From Rudaea sp. 3F27F6 (GTDB lineage: Bacteria > Pseudomonadota > Gammaproteobacteria > Xanthomonadales > Rhodanobacteraceae), in assembly GCF_005503555.1 (NCBI RefSeq), contig NZ_SCNG01000001.1, positions 992,001-1,056,000 on the forward strand: a stretch of DNA of 64,000 nucleotides. Direction: 5' to 3'. The notes beneath the pieces are model-generated. The model did no database searches and was not told the DNA's origin. It saw nothing but the letters and a program-made list of their open reading frames with translations. How positions within the stretch are numbered: position 1 is the first letter of the stretch; every line of letters starts with the position of its first letter. A program made the translations under genes and the position numbers. Below are positions 39,425-49,942 of the stretch, one piece after another.

Positions 39425-41353
39425 TCATAGAGTGCACCCCGCCGGTTGCGGGCCGAGCCGGACGAGCTGGATCGTGCCGCTGGCCGACTGCGAATTGAGC
39501 GAGTTCGGCGAGATCGTGTAAGTCAACGTGGCCGCGATGCAGCTTTGGAAGGTGAGACTGACCGACCCGACCGTTGCCCGGTTTACACCGCCGCCGACGG
39601 CGAAGCTGCCGCCATTGGCCTGGAGCAGCGGCATATTGCTCATCGAGGTCGCATTCGGCGCGAAGCTGTTGCTCTGGAACGAGAACCACTGCTGCCGCGG
39701 CGACGGCGCGGAATAGCCCGTGGGGAAGAACGTGTACCAAGCGCCAAAGAGGGTCGTGATGCCGGGGCTGACGTCGAAGTAGAAACCCTGCCCGCTCTGG
39801 TTCTGGTCGTACCAGGCCCCGGAAAGAAGATAGTTCGCCGGCGCGTTACCGTTGTCGCCGCTGGCGCCGCAGGTCGTGTTTGCAGTCAGACGCGTCAGCG
39901 GGATCGAACCGGCGCGGCCGTCGTTGAATGCGTAGACCAGGGTGGCGGTCGAGCAGTCGCTGAAGCTCAGCGTCGCCGTGCCCACCTGGCTGCGATTCGG
40001 GCTCGGGCCGGCCTGCAGATTGCCATCCGTCGCCGTGAAAATACCGAGCGAGGCCGACGAACTGTTGCTGTAGACGTCGCCTTGCAGCGCATACCAGCGC
40101 TGTGCGCCGCTGCCGGCGGAGTCGAACGTGTACCAGCCCGCAGCGAGCGTGCCGTGTCCGGCGCCAACGTTGTCGGCGTAGAGATTGATCAGGAAACCCT
40201 GACCGCTCATTTGCGAATTCCACCAGGTGCCGCTCAGGCCATGCTGGTCGAGATTGATCGTGGTTGCGCTGAGGCCGCAGGCGCTGTACCACGGAGTGAC
40301 GCCGGTCGCCGCGTCCCAGTTGGCGTCGGGCGTTGCGCTGAATGCGTTGCCGCAGAGCACCGACGCACCGGCCTGTAGATTGTTCGGGTTCGGCACCACC
40401 GCCACATTGCCGCTCAGTTGATTGCCGCCGACGTCGATGCCGGTCAGCGCGGCGAGGCCGTTCAACGACGGCATCGTGCCGTTGATCTGGTTCGCATGCA
40501 CGTTGAACGTGGCGAGATTGGCTAGCCCAGTCAGTGCGGGAATCGAGCCGCTCAGCCGGTTGTTGCTCGCATTGAAGAATTGCAGAGCGCTGAGACCGCC
40601 CAGGGAGGGAATCGCGCCGCTGAGCTGGTTGGAGAACACATAGAACGCCTGTAGGCTGCTCAAACCGGTCAAGGCCGGGATCGAACCGCTCAGCGCGTTG
40701 TTGTCGACGTCGAAAACGACCAGATTGGTCAATCCGCTCAGCGACGGCAAGTTGCCCGAGAGGCCGTTCTTTGCCGCGTTGAAACTCTGCAGGCTGATCA
40801 GGCCGGCGAGGCTCGGTATCGAACCGGACAGCCGGTTGCCGCCGACGTCGAAGCCCTGCAGTTGATTCAGGCCGCTCAGCGAGGGAATCGCACCGGTGAA
40901 CTGATCGCCTTCGATGCTGAAACCGCGCAAGGCCGCGAGGCCGCCCAGCGGTGGGATCGCGCCACCGAGACCGCAGTTGGTGTCGCTGCTGCTCGAACAA
41001 TAGTTGTTGTCGGAGACGATGAAGGTCTGCAGATACGTCAGCGCGGACAGATCCGGCAGAGTGCCGATGAGGCCGTTCTGCGCCAAATTGATGCTGACGA
41101 CGTGATTGCCGCCGGCGTCGCAGTCCACGCCGAACCATGCCGGCGTGGTGCTGCTGCCGCACTCGCTGCCGGCCGCGCCGTTGCCGCCGTTGCCGTTGCT
41201 CCAGCCGCCATTGTGGACCCAGCCCGAGCCGCCGGTGCTGGTGTAGAAATTCAGCAGCGCCTGGCGCTCGGACGCCGGAATCGCCGCCTGCGCGGAAGCG
41301 ATCCACAACGCCGCGCACGGTAGCGCGCAAAGCCATTTCGAGTGGAGCCTCAT
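39425..41353 (-). CDS. Secreted plant-type leucine-rich repeat protein with two GSWY-type domains
   Basis: From the ATG at 41353 (GAGGAAA upstream) the protein has 642 residues. A signal peptide ends ASAQA/AI. An LRR N-cap-like region follows (SERQALLNFYTSTGGSGW then WFGVDCD), as in plant LRR proteins. About nine LRRs of mostly 23 residues (95-323, consensus LSGxIPxLxGLxxLxxFxxxxNx) come next. Two copies of the GSWY-type domain (367-506 and 507-642) end the protein, each with conserved Trp/Tyr and Cys. There is no membrane anchor. It is probably exported and binds a ligand through the LRR face. The operon continues into an S53 protease. Function unknown. Confidence 0.88.
   Translation of the reverse strand: MRLHSKWLCALPCAALWIASAQAAIPASERQALLNFYTSTGGSGWVHNGGWSNGNGGNGAAGSECGSSTTPAWFGVDCDAGGNHVVSINLAQNGLIGTLPDLSALTYLQTFIVSDNNYCSSSSDTNCGLGGAIPPLGGLAALRGFSIEGDQFTGAIPSLSGLNQLQGFDVGGNRLSGSIPSLAGLISLQSFNAAKNGLSGNLPSLSGLTNLVVFDVDNNALSGSIPALTGLSSLQAFYVFSNQLSGAIPSLGGLSALQFFNASNNRLSGSIPALTGLANLATFNVHANQINGTMPSLNGLAALTGIDVGGNQLSGNVAVVPNPNNLQAGASVLCGNAFSATPDANWDAATGVTPWYSACGLSATTINLDQHGLSGTWWNSQMSGQGFLINLYADNVGAGHGTLAAGWYTFDSAGSGAQRWYALQGDVYSNSSSASLGIFTATDGNLQAGPSPNRSQVGTATLSFSDCSTATLVYAFNDGRAGSIPLTRLTANTTCGASGDNGNAPANYLLSGAWYDQNQSGQGFYFDVSPGITTLFGAWYTFFPTGYSAPSPRQQWFSFQSNSFAPNATSMSNMPLLQANGGSFAVGGGVNRATVGSVSLTFQSCIAATLTYTISPNSLNSQSASGTIQLVRLGPQPAGCTL
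39428..40255 (-). repeat. Two copies of the GSWY-type domain in the LRR protein
   Basis: Copy 1 (residues 367-506) begins NLDQHGLSGTWWNSQMSGQG. Copy 2 (507-642) begins NYLLSGAWYDQNQSGQGF. Both go on with AGWYTF or GAWYTF, a QRWYALQG or QQWFSFQS strand, a TLSFSDC or SLTFQSC strand and a final Arg-Leu-Cys segment. They are homologous to the domains at 59247-60065 and, more distantly, to the end of the 32258-33520 protein. Confidence 0.8.
40385..41071 (-). repeat. Leucine-rich repeat coding array
   Basis: It encodes residues 95-323 with LRR units such as LSGSIPSLAGLISLQSF, LSGNLPSLSGLTNLVVF and LSGAIPSLGGLSALQFF, most spaced exactly 23 residues (69 bp). One early unit carries an insertion with two Cys (YCSSSSDTNCG). 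The (L/I)xGxIP motif is the plant-type LRR class. Confidence 0.88.
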
Positions 41354-41605
41354 CAGATTTCCTCGGCGCGGCGGATATACGCGCAAAGGTATCCTTCGGC
41401 GGTTAAGGCGATCCAAATTCCGCGCGCAAAAAGCATGGAGACGCCGGCACCAGGCGTCGAACATGAACCGAAACGCTACTGCCGGCCGCAGAAGACCGCC
41501 CGCGGATGCGGCAGTGCATCATTTCGCGTATGCTGCGCTCCCTTTTTTCGGCGGCACGGGCCGCCCCCGCGCGCCGCGGGCAGCTACACGCACAGGAGCA
41601 AATTC

Positions 41606-42154
41606 ATGGGCCTCGACCTCGTATCCAGCGGCAACGACGTGCCGAACGAAATCAATGTCGTCATCGAGATTCCGAAAGACGCGGAACCGGTGAAGTACGA
41701 AGTGGACAAGGCCTCGGGCGCGATCTTCGTCGATCGCGTGCTGTCCACACCGATGCGCTATCCGTGCAACTACGGCTACGTGCCGCGCACGCTCGGCGGC
41801 GACGGCGATCCGCTCGACGCACTCGTGATCCTGCCGCTGCCGCTGGTGCCGGGTTCGGTGATCCGCTGCCGTCCGGTCGGCATGCTCAAGATGACCGACG
41901 AAGCCGGTGCCGACGAGAAGCTCGTCGTCGTGCCGGTCGCCAAAGTCTTCGCCGGCTACGGCCATATCGAGGACATCGGCCAGGTTTCCGGCCACTGGCT
42001 CGAGCGCATCGGCCACTTCTTCGAGCACTACAAGGATCTCGAGAAGGGCAAGTGGGTCAAGATCGACGGCTGGCAGGGCGCCGATGCGGCGAAGAAAGAA
42101 ATCGTCGACGGCGCGAAGCGTTACGAGTCGTCGCCCGAGAAGCCGAAATTCTGA
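41606..42154 (+). CDS. ppa: Inorganic pyrophosphatase (class I)
   Basis: From the ATG at 41606 (CAGGAGC upstream) the protein has 182 residues, close to the 175-180 typical of bacterial family I enzymes. The signature DGDPLD is present, with the surrounding YEVDKASGAIFVDR and MRYPCNYGYVPRTLGG. It hydrolyses cytoplasmic pyrophosphate to drive biosynthetic reactions. The 252-bp region upstream separates it from the divergent LRR gene and holds both promoters. A TATGCT near 41529 is a possible -10. Confidence 0.97.
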   Translation: MGLDLVSSGNDVPNEINVVIEIPKDAEPVKYEVDKASGAIFVDRVLSTPMRYPCNYGYVPRTLGGDGDPLDALVILPLPLVPGSVIRCRPVGMLKMTDEAGADEKLVVVPVAKVFAGYGHIEDIGQVSGHWLERIGHFFEHYKDLEKGKWVKIDGWQGADAAKKEIVDGAKRYESSPEKPKF

Positions 42155-42160
42155 TTGTCC

Positions 42161-42187
42161 GCGGGGCGGCCTGACCGGCTGCCCCGC
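42161..42187 (+). terminator. Probable terminator hairpin of ppa
   Basis: GCGGGGCGGCC and GGCTGCCCCGC pair over 11 positions (one G-U) around a 5-base loop, and GACGTTTCTTCC follows. It lies 6 bp after the ppa stop and before the convergent glycosyltransferase gene. Confidence 0.6.
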
Positions 42188-42215
42188 GACGTTTCTTCCG
42201 GTCGGCTGCCGAACG

Positions 42216-43868
42216 TCAATCGTCCGGCGTATCGTCGGTGTCGGGCTTGCCCTGCTGCTCGATGTGCGGACCGTTGCATAAATCGGCTGCGCGCCAGATC
42301 AGAATCCGGCCGAGCCGGTACGGCACCTCCGCCTCGGGCTTCACCGGCACGCCGTACTTGCTGTAGATCGTGATCACCTCGCCGTCCGGATGCGCGGTGC
42401 ACCAGGTGTACAGGTTGCCCAATTCCACTCTCTCGAACGGCTGGGTCAGACGACCGGGGAAGCCGAACAGGCCGTGGTGATTGCCGATATGCGCGATCGG
42501 CTTGCCGGCCTCCTGGGCCGCACGGACACGCAGGGCGACTTCGGTCACATCGACAGTCGGCCCGACCGCCTGGGCGATCGTCAGCATGCCGATCGATGCG
42601 GCGCCCGCACTCGCGAGCGCCAGCACAGGCAGGCGCGTATGCGCGCGCGGATGCGCGAGCAGGAATACGCCGATCAGGGCGATAAGCCCGCCCCATAGCG
42701 GCCAGATGCCGCCGATCACACGCTGCTCGGTCGGCGAGAAACTGCCGCTGTGCACGAGTCCCGAGAAGTAAGGCAACTGTGCGGAATGCCCGACCAGCCA
42801 CGGCGCCGCCGCGAGCGCGATGCCGATCACGAGCAGAAGCAGGCCGAACAGGCGGCCACGCACGCGCGCGTTGCCGTCGCCGAGTACGCGCGCGGCGTAG
42901 ATCGCCAGTCCCGGCAGCAGCGGCAGCAGGTAATGCGGCTGCTTCCCGCTGATCAAGAAACAGAAAATCAGAAACGCCGGCACGAACCAAACGAGGCCGA
43001 AACGCGCGGCCTTGTCGGCCGTGACGCTTTCGCGCCACGCGCGCCACGGTGCGCGCAGACTCACGATCCACGGCAAGATCATCACCGGCAGCACCATGAA
43101 GTACCACCAGAACGGTCGCGCGTGCGCGAACGAATTGGCGATGCGGCCGGCGGTCTGCTTGAGCACGATCGCTTTCCAGAAGCCGACAGGACCGAACGAA
43201 GCGATCGCCCAGACCAGGGCGACGAGCACGCCGCCGAGGATGCCGGCCAGCAGCGCACCGTACCAGCGTCCCGCCTGCGCGCGCGCGGTGTCGCTCCACC
43301 ACGGCGCGAGCACGGCGACGAAGACGACGTCGAGCAGCACGACCGGACCTTTCGTCAGCAGGCCGAGGCCGAGGCCGAGCGAGAGCACGCCGATACCACG
43401 GCCCCAGCGCCGTTCGTCGAAATCGACGAGACCGTGCAGCGCGACCAGTACGAACAGCGCCAGCACGACATCGAACATGATTGCGCTGGCGAACACGGCG
43501 AAGAACAGCACGCCGGAAAAAATCACTGCCGCGCGCCGCGCCAGCGCCGCGTCCGCGCTGAGGCGCAGCACGAGGCGCTCGAACACGAGCAGCGAGACGA
43601 GCGAAGCGACGAGCACGCCGAGGCGCACGATCCAGACGTGCATACCGCCGACGAGCCAGGACAGGTTGATCAGCCAGAACAGCAGCGGCCCCTTGTCCGC
43701 GTAAGGACCGCCGTTCAGATGCAATTGCAGCCAGTCGCCGGACGAGCGCATCTCCCACGCGACGGTGAGATAGCGCGTCTCGTCGATCGGCATCGCCGGC
43801 AGAAACAGCGCGACCGGCAGCAGAATCAGAAACCAGTAGAAGCGCCAGTCGGAAAGAATGGATTTCAT
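42216..43868 (-). CDS. ArnT-like (GT83/PMT family) membrane glycosyltransferase
   Basis: The protein has 550 residues with about 11-12 membrane helices. The first periplasmic loop carries the acidic catalytic-type motif MPIDETRYLTVAWEMRSSGDW followed by LNGGPYADKGPLLFWL, which is the lipid-A aminoarabinose transferase family pattern. The C-terminal 150 residues are periplasmic. It transfers a sugar from a polyprenyl-phosphate donor to an envelope acceptor. Lipid A modification is possible, but no arnBCAD genes are nearby, so donor and acceptor are unknown. It lies downstream of the DUF2333 gene on the same strand with a 79-bp gap. Confidence 0.88.
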   Translation of the reverse strand: MKSILSDWRFYWFLILLPVALFLPAMPIDETRYLTVAWEMRSSGDWLQLHLNGGPYADKGPLLFWLINLSWLVGGMHVWIVRLGVLVASLVSLLVFERLVLRLSADAALARRAAVIFSGVLFFAVFASAIMFDVVLALFVLVALHGLVDFDERRWGRGIGVLSLGLGLGLLTKGPVVLLDVVFVAVLAPWWSDTARAQAGRWYGALLAGILGGVLVALVWAIASFGPVGFWKAIVLKQTAGRIANSFAHARPFWWYFMVLPVMILPWIVSLRAPWRAWRESVTADKAARFGLVWFVPAFLIFCFLISGKQPHYLLPLLPGLAIYAARVLGDGNARVRGRLFGLLLLVIGIALAAAPWLVGHSAQLPYFSGLVHSGSFSPTEQRVIGGIWPLWGGLIALIGVFLLAHPRAHTRLPVLALASAGAASIGMLTIAQAVGPTVDVTEVALRVRAAQEAGKPIAHIGNHHGLFGFPGRLTQPFERVELGNLYTWCTAHPDGEVITIYSKYGVPVKPEAEVPYRLGRILIWRAADLCNGPHIEQQGKPDTDDTPDD

Positions 43869-43947
43869 GTTGCCCCAGGTACCAACGAATATTCGTGCGC
43901 CGCCCCACCCGATCGCGGGGACAGCGTAGTGCTTCTGCGCGAAACTT

Positions 43948-44961
43948 CTAGCCGCGGTTGAGCAGATTTTTCAGATCGATGATCGCCGCGTTCGCGCGCG
44001 ATACGTAGTTCGCCATCACGAGCGAATGGTTCGCGAAGAAGCCGAACGGGCTGCCGTTGAGGATCACCGGACTCCATACCGGCTTCTGCGATTCTTCCAG
44101 CTCGCGGATCACCTGCTTCAGGCTGACCATCGCGCCCTTGCGCTCCAGCACCGGGCCGAAATCGACCTCGATCGCCTTCAACTGTTCGAGCAGCGCCCAA
44201 CTGTAGCCGCGCGACTCGTAGAAGATATCGTCGATCTTCGTCCACGGCGTGCGCACGATCTGCTGGCCTTGCGCATTCTGTGTCGTAGCGCCGCCGGTCG
44301 GCGCATCGCCTTGCAGCTGCAATTGCCCGACGCTCGCCGACAGCCGCTGCGAAAGCGAACCGAGGCGCGTGGAGACGATATCGAGATAATCGGCGAGGCT
44401 GTCCGCGCGCGCGTAGAACTGCGCGCCGTTCGGATCGTTCTTGCCGAGGCGGGCGAAGTAGCCTTCGACGCGGCTGATCGCCTTGCGGTACTGGCCTTCC
44501 GAGCTTGGCAGCAGCCAGCGGTCGTTCGGAGAAGAGAACAGCGGATCCGCCTCTTTCAATTCGGCGTCTTCTTCCGACTGCGACTGCGAGCGCGAAAATT
44601 TGTTGCGCATTTCACGCGCCAGGTCGCGCGTCGCGGTGAGCACGCCGAATTCCCAATTCGGCACGTTGTCCATCAGCACGCCGGGCGGAAATTTGTCGTT
44701 GGAAATGTAGCCGCCGCGCTTGTCGAGCAGAGTCTCCGCGCTGCCGATCAGGGCTGCGGTGACGACGCTACCGGTGACGACCGGCTGGTTGTGCTGGGCC
44801 GAGCGCTCCTGGGCGAATTTGACCACGTCGAACTGCGCCGGCTCGTAACTCCACCACCACATCAGCGCGAGCACAACGACAACGTACAGCGCGAAAACGA
44901 TCGCGATGCCGCGCAGCCAGGGGCGGCGGTTCGCCGTGCGCGATTTCGGAATGGCGTTCAT
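43948..44961 (-). CDS. DUF2333 family inner-membrane protein
   Basis: From the ATG at 44961 (AGGAGA upstream) the protein has 337 residues. A basic cytoplasmic N-terminus and one membrane helix (GIAIVFALYVVVVLALMWWW) are followed by a periplasmic helical domain with EPAQFDV, RGGYISNDKFPPGVLMDN, PNWEFGVL and PLFSSPNDRWLLPSSEGQY. These segments match the DUF2333 family, which is widespread in Gammaproteobacteria and has no established function. No partner is obvious in the neighbourhood. Confidence 0.85.
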   Translation of the reverse strand: MNAIPKSRTANRRPWLRGIAIVFALYVVVVLALMWWWSYEPAQFDVVKFAQERSAQHNQPVVTGSVVTAALIGSAETLLDKRGGYISNDKFPPGVLMDNVPNWEFGVLTATRDLAREMRNKFSRSQSQSEEDAELKEADPLFSSPNDRWLLPSSEGQYRKAISRVEGYFARLGKNDPNGAQFYARADSLADYLDIVSTRLGSLSQRLSASVGQLQLQGDAPTGGATTQNAQGQQIVRTPWTKIDDIFYESRGYSWALLEQLKAIEVDFGPVLERKGAMVSLKQVIRELEESQKPVWSPVILNGSPFGFFANHSLVMANYVSRANAAIIDLKNLLNRG

Positions 44962-45045
44962 CGGAATCTCCTGCCGGCGCCCGGCGCCGATATGGCCGCC
45001 ATTGTGCCGCATGCGGACGGCACTTACACGCGCGCGCCGCGGACT

Positions 45046-46872
45046 TCAGCGTGCGGCGAACGCGTCGGCGCGTGTGCGCGTCTCGCGCAGCTCCGCCAGC
45101 ACGGTTTCGATCTCGGGCTCGAAATGGCGCCATTTTTCCGCATCGGGCGCGGATACCGTGTAGCGCGCAAGCGGCAGCGCGGATTCGAGCGGACGATCCC
45201 AGGCAAAGTCGACCGCAGTACACAGGCGCGCGATTTCCGCGGCCGGATCGGCGGTCAGCGCGTCGTATCGCGCGACGTGCACGCGCTCGCGCGGCAGCGC
45301 CGCAAGATCGTCGAGCAGGATTTGCGTCACCGCACGCCATTGCGCGGCGACGATCTCGTGCAGCGGTTTGCCGTCGAGTTCGCGCCAGCCCGGCGTCAGC
45401 AGGAGAGACCAAGGCGGCCCGCTCCATTCCGGCAGTTGCGGATACGTGCGGAAGCCGCCCGAGTTCCACGCTTCGATCATGCTCGCAAGAACCTGGCGCA
45501 CGTCGCGATGCAGATAGATGAACTGCGCCTCGGGGAATGCTTTCGCCAGGAACGGAATGCGCAGCGAATTCTTCGGCGTCTTTTCCAGCAGACGCAGCGG
45601 CCATGCAGTCGGCGGCAGGTCGTCGCGGTCGCGCAGCGCGTCGCGAAAACGCGCACGCAGTTCCTTGACCACGTCGCTGCCCGCCGCCGCCGCGTCGAGG
45701 CGATTCGACGCGAAACCACGCGCCGAAGGATGCAAAACACCGATGCCTTCGATCAGGCCGTGGCTTTCGTCGCCGATCGTGTAGACGCCGGCTGCCTGAG
45801 AAAGCGTCTCGAACAACAGCGTCGAGCCCGAACGCGGCGGCGACACGATGAAAACGGGGCGATCGAATTCCGCATCGCGTCCGCTGCGAACTCTGGTCGG
45901 CGCGTCGCGCGGCTCGCCGGTCACCACCGGCGTGGCCTCGTCAATCAGCATCGAGCCGAGCAGCATCACGCTCAACACCCTGTGAAAATCGAGATCGTTG
46001 CGCAGTGTGAGCCTGCCGCGGAAGCGCTGCATCTCGGCCGCATAGCCGTCCAGCAGCCTGCGGAACGCTGCGCGACCGTCCGCCGCTTCGCCGTAGCGCG
46101 ACCACAGCGCCTGCCAGCGCCGCATGAAGCGCATCGAGAACTGCTGCGCCTCGGCAGCCGCCGCCTGCTGCGGAGTCAGTTCGCCGAACAGGAAGGTCAG
46201 ATGCGAATGCAGTTCCCACGGCGACATCACCGCCGGCGAGTTGACCGACTCGAACTGCAGTTCGCGCGATGCCTCGGCCAACGGCGCAACGAGTCCGGCG
46301 TTCCATCCGGGCATGTTCATGCGATACGGCCGCGAGCGCGTCATGTGCTCCCAGAAGCCTTCGCCGCCGACCGTATCGGCGACGAGATGAATGCGCACTT
46401 CATCGCCCTGGTTGAGCACCCGATGCAGGCGCCAAGTGTCGAAGATCCAGCACTCGCCCGCGGCCATGTTGATTTCGTCGTCGCCGCAATGGAAACGCAC
46501 GCCGGGCTGCGTCACGATCGGCACATGCACGCGCATACGCTCGGCCCAGTAGTAGGCCTGATCGATATGCGGCGTGACTTCGGCATGGCCGGACAGGCGC
46601 ATCAGGCGCGTGCGTCCGAGCACGGCGCCGAGCGTGGAAAGCACCTGGCGCAGATAACTGAAACGTTCGAGCAGCGGCGTCGGCCGCATCGGCCCGATCA
46701 GGCCGTCGTTGTCGGGATCGCCATCGACCGCAACGAGCGGCAGCGCCGAGTTGCCCGGGAAACCCTGCGGATGCGGGCGCCATTCGGATTCGTCGATCGC
46801 GGCCACTTCTGCAGCCAGCGCCGCCGCGTCGAAACGCAGCGGCAGTTGGATAAACGGAAATTGCAGTCTCAT
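45046..46872 (-). CDS. Aspartyl/asparaginyl beta-hydroxylase-like domain fused to a sulfotransferase
   Basis: The protein has 608 residues, soluble, with no signal peptide. Residues about 5-185 resemble the Asp/Asn hydroxylase fold. The iron ligands HxD (His102, Asp104) and His150 and a 2-oxoglutarate-binding Arg160 appear in GHAEVTPHIDQAYYW, GECWIFDTWRLHRVLNQ and VRIHLVAD. Residues 335-600 are a sulfotransferase with the PAPS 5'-phosphosulfate loop SPPRSGSTLL (about 344-353) and the 3'-phosphate-type segment FIYLHRDVRQVLASM. The middle (190-330) is helical. It would hydroxylate and sulfonate a substrate, perhaps the same one, but neither is known. The gene stands alone, leftward. Confidence 0.85.
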   Translation of the reverse strand: MRLQFPFIQLPLRFDAAALAAEVAAIDESEWRPHPQGFPGNSALPLVAVDGDPDNDGLIGPMRPTPLLERFSYLRQVLSTLGAVLGRTRLMRLSGHAEVTPHIDQAYYWAERMRVHVPIVTQPGVRFHCGDDEINMAAGECWIFDTWRLHRVLNQGDEVRIHLVADTVGGEGFWEHMTRSRPYRMNMPGWNAGLVAPLAEASRELQFESVNSPAVMSPWELHSHLTFLFGELTPQQAAAAEAQQFSMRFMRRWQALWSRYGEAADGRAAFRRLLDGYAAEMQRFRGRLTLRNDLDFHRVLSVMLLGSMLIDEATPVVTGEPRDAPTRVRSGRDAEFDRPVFIVSPPRSGSTLLFETLSQAAGVYTIGDESHGLIEGIGVLHPSARGFASNRLDAAAAGSDVVKELRARFRDALRDRDDLPPTAWPLRLLEKTPKNSLRIPFLAKAFPEAQFIYLHRDVRQVLASMIEAWNSGGFRTYPQLPEWSGPPWSLLLTPGWRELDGKPLHEIVAAQWRAVTQILLDDLAALPRERVHVARYDALTADPAAEIARLCTAVDFAWDRPLESALPLARYTVSAPDAEKWRHFEPEIETVLAELRETRTRADAFAAR

Positions 46873-46931
46873 GCGACCGGCGTCGAAAAGCGGCGCTCTA
46901 GTCTACTTGAGCACGGGGGACTTACGAATGC

Positions 46932-47630
46932 TCAGGGCACCGGGCGCCGACGCAGCTCTTCGAGTATCGCTTCGAGCGTCGCGGTATTGCGTCGCGCAAG
47001 TTCCAGCGATTCCTGCATCCTCGCCTGCTGCGCTTCCTGCAGTGCGGCGGCACGTTCGAGGTTCTCGCGGCTGCGCCGCGTGATGTCGTCGGACGCGCTC
47101 AATTGCCGGTTCGCGCGCCGCTGCACGCGTGCTACGGTCCACAACACGGCGGCGAGGAGGGCCACGAGCCCGATCGGCAGGGCATAGTCGAGCAGCCACC
47201 AACCGAGGCCCGCTCTTCGCCCGCTGCGATAGTAGGATTTCGCCCAGTCAGCCATCGGCAACCACGTCTGCTTCGCATCGTCGTACACGAAGTTTTGCCG
47301 TTCCGCCTTCCAGCTCAGCAGGCCCACCGACCCAGGCAATTGAGTCGATGCAGGCAGGTCGGAAAGATCGAAATCTACGCTGCCGCGAGCTCCCATACCT
47401 TCGGCCAGACTAGCCCCGGCGCCGTCCTTGTTGACGATCGCGGTGAGCAATTTCACGCCACCGTCGTAGCCGATCGCTTCGTTGCGATAGTGGTAGCTGC
47501 CGTCGGCTTGCAAGTCGAGCGCGCCGTCGCTGCGCAGCGACGCCTCCCAAGCATGGATCAATCCGGCGCGGTCGGGCGCAGCACCGGCGAGTGCGGGCCA
47601 CAGCAGAAGCCAAAAAATACAGCTACGCAT
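46932..47630 (-). CDS. Exported membrane-anchored protein of unknown function
   Basis: The protein has 232 residues. A signal peptide (MRSCIFWLLLWPALAGA/AP) and a periplasmic domain of about 125 residues (LQADGSYHYRNEAIGYDGGVKLLTAIV, VGLLSWKAERQNFVYDD) precede a membrane helix (LDYALPIGLVALLAAVLWTVA). A basic cytoplasmic coiled coil rich in Glu, Arg and Ala ends the protein. GGAG precedes the ATG. It lies 18 bp downstream of nothing transcribed in the same direction except thiC, whose start is far upstream and whose stop is at 47649, so cotranscription with thiC is possible. I do not recognise the family. Confidence 0.75.
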   Translation of the reverse strand: MRSCIFWLLLWPALAGAAPDRAGLIHAWEASLRSDGALDLQADGSYHYRNEAIGYDGGVKLLTAIVNKDGAGASLAEGMGARGSVDFDLSDLPASTQLPGSVGLLSWKAERQNFVYDDAKQTWLPMADWAKSYYRSGRRAGLGWWLLDYALPIGLVALLAAVLWTVARVQRRANRQLSASDDITRRSRENLERAAALQEAQQARMQESLELARRNTATLEAILEELRRRPVP

Positions 47631-47648
47631 GCCAGCTCCCTTTGCGTT

Positions 47649-49541
<1,893 letters not shown>

Positions 49542-49649
49542 TCAGGCTTGCGGCGAGGCCATGACGGTGGAAGCTGTTGTTGAAAGTCCGCACCGAGCAT
49601 GCGGTGCTTTTTCTTTCGCACGCCAGCAGACGTGCAGGAACAGACCAAC

Positions 49650-49738
49650 TCCAAGCTCCCTACGCCGGCACGACCCGGATCAGGTACGAAGGGTGTTTCT
49701 CAGCCCGCCGGAACGACGAGCACCCCCGCTTCTCTAGC
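49650..49738 (-). promoter_or_regulatory. TPP riboswitch (THI element) in the thiC leader
   Basis: Read on the minus strand, the conserved core is present in order: GGGGTGCTCG, GGCTGAGAAACACCC (the pyrimidine-sensing J-region with CTGAGA), TACCTGATCCGGGTCGTGCC (the pyrophosphate-binding arm), and GGCGTAGGGAGC. It ends about 120 bp before the thiC ATG, leaving room for an expression platform. Confidence 0.95.
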
Positions 49739-49942
49739 CGTATTGAAGCACGAAGATCGAGGGATGGCGAGCCGTGCGCCCGATCCAGCCGCAGCGAGCC
49801 TCAGGCCGGGCGGCCGCCGGATGAACGTCGGACAAACCGCGACGCGGTCAGCATTGCAACGAAAACGCCGTTTCGCCCGTCTTGTATGGCGACCCGGCCG
49901 CCCTTACCGTAGTTGGACGGGTTCCATTTGATGAGGCTCGCC
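49739..49942. other. Gap between thiC leader and DUF3016 gene; nothing firm seen
   Basis: This stretch, together with 49530-49649, makes up the rest of the 413-bp gap between two divergent genes. It must contain the thiC promoter (leftward) and the promoter of the lipoprotein gene (rightward). No convincing -35/-10 pair, repeat or small gene was identified. Confidence 0.4.

Noticed and set aside
40385-41071. Regular 69-bp periodicity considered as a CRISPR or tandem DNA repeat
   Set aside because: The periodicity follows 23-residue leucine-rich repeats in frame, and the DNA units are divergent and have no spacers.
32258-41353. Considered a secretion-system or toxin island from the cluster of exported proteins
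   Set aside because: No secretion machinery, immunity-like gene pairs, integrase or mobile flank is visible, and tatD and mprF between them are ordinary core genes.
44026-47187. Very long plus-strand open frame (over 1000 codons) opposite the DUF2333 and hydroxylase-sulfotransferase genes
   Set aside because: It is antisense to well-supported genes, is rich in Arg/Ala/Gln/His as expected for the shadow frame of GC-rich codons, and has no motif or ribosome binding site.
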